A stretch of DNA of 16,378 nt, from assembly GCA_048859965.1 (NCBI GenBank), contig JBLIZO010000058.1, positions 1 to 16,378 on the forward strand, read 5' to 3'. The notes under the pieces are model-generated. The model was given only the letters and a program-made list of their open reading frames with translations, did no database searches and was not told the origin of the DNA. The DNA comes from Fluviibacter sp048859965. Lineage in GTDB: Bacteria > Pseudomonadota > Gammaproteobacteria > Burkholderiales > Rhodocyclaceae. Positions 8,229 to 15,496 of this stretch are shown piece by piece (the stretch's first letter is position 1; each line of letters begins with the position of its first letter). The position numbers and the translations under genes are program-made.

Positions 8229-8249
8229 TTTTTTCGCTAAGCTACTGCC

Positions 8250-9584
8250 ATGATTTTGAAGACGCGAGGTCTGCAACGTTACCGTTGCAAGGATATTCTG
8301 TCGGCAGGCCTTGCTGCGCTGCTTTGCCTCTGTTTTATTCATAGTACCCGGGCGATGGCGGCGGGTACGGTGTACACACTCGATCAATTGATCGCCATCG
8401 GACTTAACCAAAACCCGGGCATCTTGGCTTCACGCGATCAGGTAGAGGCGGCGCGCGGCGGCGCAACGGCGGCGCGTGCCTATCCCAACCCCGAAATCAG
8501 TGGACAAACCGGTCGCGGCCAGGAGCGTAACGTCACCGCGCCCATGTCCGGACAGGCTTACAACATCACGCTGCACCAGCCCATTGAAATGCCCAATGTG
8601 CGCAGCGCCAGGATTGACGCCGCCGACGCTATAGTGGCCGCCACGGATGCAGCCAGACAAGGTACTGAAGATGAGGCACTGGCCCGTATCAAACTGGCCT
8701 TCTACGATTTGTTGCGACGGGAAGCAGAAGCACGCGGCACCGCCGAGGATCTGCAACTGACGCAACAGATCCGGGATCGTATCGCGCTACGCTACAAAGT
8801 CGGTGAGTCGCCAAAATTCGATCTGATCCGTGCCGATACAGAGATGCTGAATGCGCAGCGTGCTCATGACGCAGCGATCCTGCGTGTTGATGTGGCGCGT
8901 TCAAATTTGCGCCTGGCCGTTGGGCACCCATTGTCCGCCGACTGGCATATCCAAGGCGAACTACCGCGCAAGATTACCCTTCCCCCGTTAAGCAAGCTCA
9001 AGGAAGAGCTGCTGAATCGCAATCCGCTTCTGGCACGCAGCGAAGCCGAACGACTGGCGGCAGAGCATCGAGTCGATCACGAAAAGGGACAACGGCTGCC
9101 TAAAGTTGCCATCATTGCAACCCGTGATGTGGATCCGACGATCCAGAAATCAACAGCCGGGCTTTCTCTGACGATGCCTCTCTGGGATTTCAAATCAGGC
9201 CAGATATCACAGGCGCGTGCCGAGCTGTCGCGTGCCAACCATCAATTGGCTGCCCAGAAACTGGGGCTATCCGAATCCCTGGAAGCCACTTACCGACTTT
9301 ACCAAATCGCCAGCAACCAGGTTCAACTACTTGAAAGCCAGATTCTGGCCCAAGCCAGCGCAGCCCAGCGAATCGCCGAGGCGGCTTATCGTTATGGCGA
9401 ACGTGGCATCCTCGAATGGCTTGACGCGCAACGCACATACCGGGCAGCACGCAACGAATTAATCAATGCGCGTTACGAACTGGCAACCATTAGTGTCGAA
9501 ATTGATCGCTTGCGTTCCATTTCTAACGAAACGGTCAACGTGTCAGTTTCGCCCGAAAACCCATCGTTGCCACGTCTGCGATAA
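8250..9584 (+). CDS. TolC-family outer membrane efflux channel (CzcC/CusC type)
   Basis: This 444-residue outer-membrane factor is the exit duct of the tripartite efflux system encoded here. Residues 1 to about 38 form a signal peptide, with a basic start, the hydrophobic run ILSAGLAALLCLCFI and a likely cut near AMA-AG. Two repeated outer-membrane-efflux domains follow, about 42-225 and 245-422. The first holds YTLDQLIAIGLNQNP and YPNPEISG; the second ends with GERGILEWLDAQRTYRAARNELINARYEL (383-411), typical of metal-type OMFs. No convincing lipobox cysteine is seen, unlike CusC. No Shine-Dalgarno sequence precedes the ATG at 8250. The fusion-protein gene starts four bases after its stop. 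Family is sure; transported metal is unknown. Confidence 0.93.
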   Translation: MILKTRGLQRYRCKDILSAGLAALLCLCFIHSTRAMAAGTVYTLDQLIAIGLNQNPGILASRDQVEAARGGATAARAYPNPEISGQTGRGQERNVTAPMSGQAYNITLHQPIEMPNVRSARIDAADAIVAATDAARQGTEDEALARIKLAFYDLLRREAEARGTAEDLQLTQQIRDRIALRYKVGESPKFDLIRADTEMLNAQRAHDAAILRVDVARSNLRLAVGHPLSADWHIQGELPRKITLPPLSKLKEELLNRNPLLARSEAERLAAEHRVDHEKGQRLPKVAIIATRDVDPTIQKSTAGLSLTMPLWDFKSGQISQARAELSRANHQLAAQKLGLSESLEATYRLYQIASNQVQLLESQILAQASAAQRIAEAAYRYGERGILEWLDAQRTYRAARNELINARYELATISVEIDRLRSISNETVNVSVSPENPSLPRLR

Positions 9585-9588
9585 TGCC

Positions 9589-11094
9589 ATGACAACATCG
9601 ACCTTCTCCGAACGCCTGCGCCAACAGTTCCGCCATGTCCGTCAGGGATTCGTGCGTCAGTGCCAGCAGATATACCAGTACGTTCCTCCCCGGTTTGCAG
9701 CCCTGCACCGTTTTGTTATGGAGGAGTACCGCGCCATTGGCCGCGCTCTGAGACCACTACGCCAGAAATGGTTCGATCCTTTATGGGCCAATCTGCAACC
9801 CGTATTGGGGCCGCTCTATCGCGCGATCATGCTGCGCCTGGATATCTGGGTCTTTCGCCCGCTGACGACGCTACTCAACCGTTTATTCCCGAACGGTATG
9901 CGACGCTGGCAGTCGCTTCCCGAAACCACGAGGCACCGAGTACGCCTCTGGGCACCCATCCTACTGGTGCTTCTGGTATTGGCAGTACCGCATCGCGGAC
10001 CGCGCGGCGTCAATGACGCGCAGATTCAAGACCCCGACATTATCGACATTACGCCGGACAGCATGGAGCTCGATAACCCGATCTGGGTACTCAACGTGCA
10101 GCCTGTTGAAGTTCGGCCTTTCTCGGAAACGCTGCGCGTGACCGGCAAAGTGGCGTTTGATGAGCAGCGTGTCGCACGTATCGGTGCCAGCGTCACCGGC
10201 CGCGTCATTGACGTGATCGCCATTCCGGGCCAGGAGGTCGAACCGGGCGACGTGTTGGCGCGCATTAATTCGACAGAACTTGGTCAGGCACAACTTGCAT
10301 TTTTAAAAGCCCGTGCAGCTGATGAACTGGCGCAACGCGCCGCCGAGCGCGCACGTATTCTGTATAAGGAAGACGTGATCGCCAAGGCGGATCTACAGCG
10401 ACGCGAAAGCGAAGCATCCACGGCGGCGGCCGAACGACGCGCCATGGCCGATCAGCTTCGTGTGCTGGGCATGCCGCAAAAACAGATCGACACGCTCGGC
10501 CAGACCGGCAATGTGAACTCCATCTCGGCCGTCACCGCCAGCATCCCCGGCACCGTCGTCGAACGACGCATTGCGCAGGGCCAGGTCGTACAACCTGCCG
10601 ATGCCTTGTTTACGGTATCCGACCTCTCAGTCGTCTGGGTGACCGCCCAGGTACCCGAACAGGAAGCCTATCTGCTGGCGCCTGGCCAACCCATGAGGAT
10701 TGAAGTACCGGCGCTGAAAAACCGGGTTTACGAGGGGCAACTGGTTCACGTCAGCGAACTGGTCAGTAATGATTCGCGTACGGTGGACGCTCGAACCGCG
10801 ATCGACAATCCGGATCGACAACTCAAACCCGGCATGTTAGCCACTATGCTGATTTCAGGCACCGCCGTTGATCGACCCGTGGTGCCCGCCTCGGCCGTGA
10901 TCCGGGAAGATGGCTATGACCATGTCTTCGTCGCGTTACCCAACAACCAATTCAAGCTCGTCATTGTTCGTTTGGGCGCGGAGAGCAATGGGCTCCGGCC
11001 CGTTATCTCCGGCCTGGAACCCGGTACCCTGATTGTGACAGCACAGGCCTATCACCTGAACAACGAACGCAAAAAACGTCTGTCTGGCGGTTAA
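9589..11094 (+). CDS. RND membrane fusion protein (CzcB/CusB type) with long N-terminal extension
   Basis: This periplasmic adaptor of 501 residues links pump and outer-membrane channel. A single membrane anchor lies at about 120-134 (LWAPILLVLLVLAVP). The barrel-sandwich half-motif GRVIDVIAIPGQEVEPGDVLARI is at 204-226, with a helical hairpin at about 228-300. The second lipoyl half, SIPGTVVERRIAQGQVVQPADALF, is at 318-341, with beta-barrel and membrane-proximal domains to 501. Ahead of the anchor is an unusual roughly 120-residue segment with 20 arginines, one lysine and six acidic residues, probably cytoplasmic by the positive-inside rule. The frame is open back to 9466, but the ATG at 9589, four bases after the upstream stop, is preferred. 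Internal ATGs at 9718 and 9898 would shorten the segment; the last would leave an ordinary anchor. Confidence 0.92.
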   Translation: MTTSTFSERLRQQFRHVRQGFVRQCQQIYQYVPPRFAALHRFVMEEYRAIGRALRPLRQKWFDPLWANLQPVLGPLYRAIMLRLDIWVFRPLTTLLNRLFPNGMRRWQSLPETTRHRVRLWAPILLVLLVLAVPHRGPRGVNDAQIQDPDIIDITPDSMELDNPIWVLNVQPVEVRPFSETLRVTGKVAFDEQRVARIGASVTGRVIDVIAIPGQEVEPGDVLARINSTELGQAQLAFLKARAADELAQRAAERARILYKEDVIAKADLQRRESEASTAAAERRAMADQLRVLGMPQKQIDTLGQTGNVNSISAVTASIPGTVVERRIAQGQVVQPADALFTVSDLSVVWVTAQVPEQEAYLLAPGQPMRIEVPALKNRVYEGQLVHVSELVSNDSRTVDARTAIDNPDRQLKPGMLATMLISGTAVDRPVVPASAVIREDGYDHVFVALPNNQFKLVIVRLGAESNGLRPVISGLEPGTLIVTAQAYHLNNERKKRLSGG

Positions 11095-11100
11095 GCGATC

Positions 11101-14100
11101 ATGATTCAACCTATCGTTCGCGCCGCCCTCGCCCAACGGGTCGTCATCGTTGTCCTCGGGGTAGTCCTGCTCATTGCCGGTTTGTTCTCGATCAATAAGC
11201 TGGCTGTGGATGCCTTCCCGGATGTGACCAATGTGCAGGTGCAGATTGCTGCCGAAGCACCGGGTCGCTCTCCCGAGGAAGTCGAGCGTTTTGTCACGGT
11301 TCCGATTGAAATCGCCATGACCGGCCTGCCTGGGCTGACCGAAATGCGCTCACTGAACCGGAACGGGATTGCGGTGATCACGCTGGTCTTTACCGATGAA
11401 ACAAACATCTATTCGGCGCGTCAAATCGTCCTCGAACGAATGATCGAGGTCATGGGTCGCATGCCGCCCGGCATCACCCCCGTCCTTGGACCGGTATCCA
11501 CCGGTCTGGGTGAAGTCTACCAATACACGCTGGAACACCCGGCCGATGGCAAGAAACCGCTCAGTATCGAAGAGCTGACTGAGCGCCGCATCATTCAGGA
11601 TTGGATCGTTCGTCCGATGCTTCGCAGCGTACCGGGTGTTGCAGAAATCAACACCATGGGCGGCTATGCCCGTGAATATCAGGTTTCAGTAAATCCGGAG
11701 CGTCTGCATCACTACAACCTCAATGTTCAGGATGTTTATGCCGCCATCGCGCGCAACAATGCCAACAGCGGTGGCGGACAGATGCCGGTGCACGCCGAGC
11801 GTTATCTGATCCGCGGTATCGGTCTGATCAAGGACACTGAGGACATCGGCAATATCGTGCTCAAGGAAGTCAACGGCACACCGGTCTTCCTGCGCAATGT
11901 CGCCTCGGTGCGTATGGGCACCGAGATACGTCAGGGCGCCGTCGTGAAAGACGGCGTCACGGAAGCCGTCGCCGGGATCATCCAGATGCAGCGCGGCGAA
12001 AATGCCCGCGAAGTTGTCAACAACATCAAAATCAAGGTTGATGAAATCAACAAAAAACGTCTGTTGCCTGAAGGCTTGCAGATCGTCGCCTTCTATGACC
12101 GCACCGATCTGGTGGATGCGGCGCTGTTCAATGTTGCCAAAGTCCTGCTGGAAGGCATTCTGCTCGTCATCATTGTGCTCTATGTCTATCTTGGCGATGT
12201 CCGCTCGTCGATCATCGTCACGGCCACGCTGATTCTGACGCCTCTGCTCACGTTCATGGTGATGAATCACTATGATCTCTCGGCCAATCTCATGTCGCTG
12301 GGCGGCCTGGCCATTGCCATCGGCATCATGGTGGATGGTTCGGTAGTCGTCGTGGAGAATACCTTCTCACGGCTGGGTCAGCGAGCCGATGAAGGTATCT
12401 CGAAGCTCCGTATCGTTCTGGATGCCGCCAGCGAGGTCGGCACGCCCGTGCTATTCGGGGTTGGCATCATCATTCTGGTATTTATGCCACTGCTCTCGCT
12501 GCAAGGGATGGAAGGCAAGATGTTCGCACCATTGGCCATGACCATCGGCATCGCCCTGACGATTTCGTTGATCTTGTCGTTCACGCTATCGCCTGTGCTC
12601 TGCTCCTTCATCCTCAAAGGCGGCGCTGAGCATGACACGCCCTTTGTCGCACGTATCAAGGCACCTTATACACGAGCCCTGCACTGGGCGATGGATAACC
12701 CACACCGGGTAATTTTTTACGCGGGCGCCGCCTTGCTGCTCAGTCTCCTGACGTTTCCATTTCTGGGCAAATCCTTCATCCCGATCATGAAGGAAGGTGC
12801 TGTCACGCCTGTCATTGTCCGTGCTGCCAACATCTCGCTGGATGAATCCGTCAGAATGGAATTCGAGGCCATGAAACGCATTGCGGCGATCCCCGGCGTC
12901 AAATCGGCTGTCTCCCGCCTGGGCCGGGGCGAGTCACCGGCCGACCCCGGGCAACCCAATGAGTCCGATCCGATCGTATCGCTCGAACCTGCAAACACGC
13001 GGCAATTGAATCAGGAGGAAATCGCCAACCGTATCCGCAGTGCTCTCAAAACACTGCCTGGCGTCGAAACTGCAATTTCACAGCCGATTGCGGCACGCGT
13101 TGACGAAATGGTGTCCGGCGTTCGCTCGCAAGTCGCCATTAAAATTTTTGGTGATGATATTCAGGAACTGCGCAAACTGGGCGGCCAGATCGGTCGTGTC
13201 CTGAGTGGGATGGATGGTGCAACTGATCTGCGTATCGATCAGATCACCGGGCAGAACTATCTTACCCTCACGATCAACCGCGATGCAATTGCGCGCTATG
13301 GGCTGAATGTGGAAGACGTGAACAACGTCATCGAAATCGCCAATGGTGGGCGCGAAGCCACTCAGGTTTATGAAGGGGAACGCCGCTTCCCTCTGGTCTT
13401 GCGCTATCCCTCCGCCTATCGAAACAACCCCGAAGCCTTCGGCAATATCATCATCAAGTCACCAAGCGGCGCCCATGTCCTGCTCAAAGATGTGGCTGAG
13501 ATCGATATCATTGATGGCCCATCGCAAATCTCGCGTGAAAGCGGCAAGCGCCGCCTCGTGGTCGGCGTTAATGTGGAAGGGCGCGACCTCGGCGGATTCG
13601 TTCAGGAAGCGCAGAAGCGAATTGCCGAACAGGTCCATATCCCTCAAGGTTACACATTGGACTGGGGCGGACAGTTCGAAAACATGCAACGGGCGATGGC
13701 CCGCCTGATGATCATTATTCCGTTGACCATCGCCGCCATCTTTTTCCTGCTGTTCATGCTGTTCAAGTCACTCCGGATAGCGACGCTGATTATTCTGGTC
13801 TTGCCCTTCGCCTCAATCGGCGGCATTTTCGGGTTGCTCGTTTCCGGTGAGTATCTATCCGTGCCGGCGGCTGTGGGATTCATCAACCTCTGGGGCATCG
13901 CCGTGCTCAACGGCGTTGTCCTGATCTCGTTTATCCGACAACTGCGTGACGAAGGAATTCCCACGCGTGAAGCGGTCTTTGAAGGCTGCGAGCATCGATT
14001 CCGCCCGGTGATGATGACGGCCAGCGTCGCCTTGCTGGCGCTCATTCCGATGCTCTTCTCCACTGGGCCCGGCTCCGAAGTCACCCGACCGCTTGCCGTC

Positions 14101-14196
14101 GTGGTCATTTCCGGCCTCCTTTCATCGACCGCATTGACCCTGCTCGTGCTCCCGGTGCTGTATCCTTACTTCGAAGAAAAAACGATTGAAGCCTGA
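11101..14196 (+). CDS. HME-RND heavy-metal efflux pump (CzcA/CusA family)
   Basis: This inner-membrane pump has 1031 residues, the usual length. It has TM1 at about 13-33, two large periplasmic loops and TM clusters at about 345-500 and 868-1020. Family marks include DAFPDVTNVQVQI (37-49), YQYTLE at 140-145 and GGQFENMQRAM. In TM4 the segment AIGIMVDGSVVVVEN (406-420) keeps D412 and E419, equivalent to CzcA D408 and E415, but has A406 where CzcA has the first Asp (D402). Two positions I can align with CusA copper-binding methionines (M573, M623) are V and E here, so it fits neither the zinc-type nor the copper-type motif. It should use proton motive force to expel metal ions. It starts six bases after the fusion-protein gene. 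Confidence 0.94.
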   Translation: MIQPIVRAALAQRVVIVVLGVVLLIAGLFSINKLAVDAFPDVTNVQVQIAAEAPGRSPEEVERFVTVPIEIAMTGLPGLTEMRSLNRNGIAVITLVFTDETNIYSARQIVLERMIEVMGRMPPGITPVLGPVSTGLGEVYQYTLEHPADGKKPLSIEELTERRIIQDWIVRPMLRSVPGVAEINTMGGYAREYQVSVNPERLHHYNLNVQDVYAAIARNNANSGGGQMPVHAERYLIRGIGLIKDTEDIGNIVLKEVNGTPVFLRNVASVRMGTEIRQGAVVKDGVTEAVAGIIQMQRGENAREVVNNIKIKVDEINKKRLLPEGLQIVAFYDRTDLVDAALFNVAKVLLEGILLVIIVLYVYLGDVRSSIIVTATLILTPLLTFMVMNHYDLSANLMSLGGLAIAIGIMVDGSVVVVENTFSRLGQRADEGISKLRIVLDAASEVGTPVLFGVGIIILVFMPLLSLQGMEGKMFAPLAMTIGIALTISLILSFTLSPVLCSFILKGGAEHDTPFVARIKAPYTRALHWAMDNPHRVIFYAGAALLLSLLTFPFLGKSFIPIMKEGAVTPVIVRAANISLDESVRMEFEAMKRIAAIPGVKSAVSRLGRGESPADPGQPNESDPIVSLEPANTRQLNQEEIANRIRSALKTLPGVETAISQPIAARVDEMVSGVRSQVAIKIFGDDIQELRKLGGQIGRVLSGMDGATDLRIDQITGQNYLTLTINRDAIARYGLNVEDVNNVIEIANGGREATQVYEGERRFPLVLRYPSAYRNNPEAFGNIIIKSPSGAHVLLKDVAEIDIIDGPSQISRESGKRRLVVGVNVEGRDLGGFVQEAQKRIAEQVHIPQGYTLDWGGQFENMQRAMARLMIIIPLTIAAIFFLLFMLFKSLRIATLIILVLPFASIGGIFGLLVSGEYLSVPAAVGFINLWGIAVLNGVVLISFIRQLRDEGIPTREAVFEGCEHRFRPVMMTASVALLALIPMLFSTGPGSEVTRPLAVVVISGLLSSTALTLLVLPVLYPYFEEKTIEA

Positions 14197-14207
14197 TCAA
14201 AGCCGCC

Positions 14208-14561
14208 ATGAAAGAGATTAAAGCCATCATCCGCCCGAACAAGATGCCGCAACTGCGCAAGGCATTGATGAGCCTGGATGGCTTTCCCGGCATGACCATC
14301 AGCCCTGCAGAAGGCTGCTCGGCACCTGTCCGTCACGGCCCGGCGCTTTCAATCATGGAAGAGCTGACGGATTTCACACGCAAGTTGCGTATCGAAATCA
14401 TCTGCCCGGATGAGATCGCTGATCAGATTGTTGATCGCATTACGGACATCGGCCAGACCGGTCATCTTGGCGACGGGATCGTATGGGTCACCGATGTCCA
14501 ACGTGCCGTTTTCATTCACAAAACAACCGCTGGCGCCCCCCCCGACCCGCAAACACGCTAG
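14208..14561 (+). CDS. Divergent PII-like signalling protein of the efflux operon
   Basis: This 117-residue GlnB-fold protein is recognised by MKEIKAIIRPNKMPQLRKAL (1-20), RIEIICPDE at 61-69 and IGQTGHLGDG at 81-90, the TGxxGDG loop of PII. Aligned by eye with E. coli GlnB (+1 offset), Y51 is E52, Q39 is P40, K90 is I91, R101 is F102 and R103 is H104; K58 is kept as K59. The uridylylation site and the charged ATP-phosphate contacts are therefore gone. The T-loop GCSAPVRHG (36-44) carries a Cys and a His. It lies 11 bases after the pump gene. PII homologues beside metal RND pumps have been grouped as PII-NG. A metal- or nucleotide-sensing or gating role is inference. It is not a standard GlnB/GlnK, and no amtB is nearby. 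Confidence 0.85.
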   Translation: MKEIKAIIRPNKMPQLRKALMSLDGFPGMTISPAEGCSAPVRHGPALSIMEELTDFTRKLRIEIICPDEIADQIVDRITDIGQTGHLGDGIVWVTDVQRAVFIHKTTAGAPPDPQTR

Positions 14562-14572
14562 GCACTGCAGTT

Positions 14573-14578
14573 AGAGGA
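14573..14578 (+). promoter_or_regulatory. Ribosome binding site of the prenyltransferase gene
   Basis: AGAGGA lies six bases before the ATG at 14585. It decides this start over upstream in-frame codons back to 14483, which would overlap the end of the PII-like gene. Confidence 0.75.
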
Positions 14579-14584
14579 TTTTTA

Positions 14585-15496
14585 ATGCGCTTGTCTCTCT
14601 GGGTGGCCGCGACACGCCCGCCATTTCTTTCCGTGACGGCCGTCGGTGTTTTTCTCGGCCTCGCCTGCGCATTACACGACCAGACCTTCCGCTCGCTTCC
14701 ACTGGCCATCATCACATTTTTTTTCGCTATCCTGGCCCAGGCCGGCGCCAATGTCGTCAACGATTACTATGACGCAATCAGCGGCTGCGATGCTGTCAAC
14801 GATGATCGAATTTCACCCTTTACCGGTGGCAGCCGTTTCATTCAGAATGGCCTGCTCAGCGAAAAACAAACGCGGCGCTTCGGATATGCCCTGCTCGGTC
14901 TCGTCATTCCCGCCGGTCTGTGGCTCATCAACCAGAGCGGCGGCTCCTTGCTGTGGATTGGTCTTGCAGGCTTGTTTTCTGCCTGGGCCTATTCTGCGAC
15001 CCCCTTCAAATTACAAAGCCGTGGACTCGGCGAGCTCACGATCATACTGGCCTGGTTAATGGTGGTGATTGGTAGTGACTATGTACAAAGCCAATCACTG
15101 AGCCTGACAGCGCTGTATGCTGGTCTGGCATATGCACCACTGGTCGCCAACGTGCTATTCGTCAATCAGATCCCGGATCGGACAGCCGATGCCAGTGTCG
15201 GCAAACATACGCTGATTGTGCGCTATGGTACGACGTTTGCCCCCTGGGGTAGTCTAATTTTGTATAGCATCGCATATGCCGTTTTACTGACCGGCATCGC
15301 CCAACAGCAAATACCTGGTTGGGCCGCATTGAGTTTACTCAGTCTGATACCGGCCAGCATCAGCATTAAGGCACTGCTCACCGACCCGTCAAACCTCGAA
15401 AAATTGACAACCGCAATCCCACTGACGATTCTCAGTTGCCTGCTGTTCGGCCTGTTTCTGGCCACCAGTCTGATCTTCGGATCACAGAGCATTTAA
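14585..15496 (+). CDS. UbiA-superfamily prenyltransferase (MenA-like)
   Basis: This 303-residue membrane protein belongs to the UbiA intramembrane prenyltransferase superfamily. It has about eight to nine hydrophobic segments. The first aspartate-rich motif is NDYYD at 59-63, the second NQIPDRTAD at 194-202, and the conserved YSATPFKLQSRGLGE is at 136-150. GANVVNDYYDAISGCD and PFTGGSRFIQNGLLS resemble MenA-type enzymes that prenylate an aromatic quinone precursor, more than UbiA itself or CyoE/heme O synthase. The aromatic substrate cannot be told from sequence. It starts 23 bases after the PII-like gene with a good AGAGGA site, so it probably shares the efflux transcript. Its last 15 bases overlap the 3' end of the opposite-strand MBL gene. 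Confidence 0.87.
   Translation: MRLSLWVAATRPPFLSVTAVGVFLGLACALHDQTFRSLPLAIITFFFAILAQAGANVVNDYYDAISGCDAVNDDRISPFTGGSRFIQNGLLSEKQTRRFGYALLGLVIPAGLWLINQSGGSLLWIGLAGLFSAWAYSATPFKLQSRGLGELTIILAWLMVVIGSDYVQSQSLSLTALYAGLAYAPLVANVLFVNQIPDRTADASVGKHTLIVRYGTTFAPWGSLILYSIAYAVLLTGIAQQQIPGWAALSLLSLIPASISIKALLTDPSNLEKLTTAIPLTILSCLLFGLFLATSLIFGSQSI

Noticed and set aside
8250..9584. Outer membrane channel as a lipoprotein like CusC
   Set aside because: The cysteines in the signal region are preceded by LL or CL, which does not fit a lipobox.
9466..9588. In-frame extension of the fusion protein upstream of the ATG at 9589
   Set aside because: It lies wholly over the conserved C-terminal helix of the outer membrane channel in another frame, has no ribosome binding site and no resemblance to adaptor sequence.
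11686..12270. 194-codon open frame on the minus strand
   Set aside because: It is antisense to the pump gene, has no start signal, and its composition follows from the codon pattern of the opposite strand.
14483..14584. Upstream start of the prenyltransferase overlapping the PII-like gene
   Set aside because: The residues do not fit the family, and the AGAGGA site points to the ATG at 14585.
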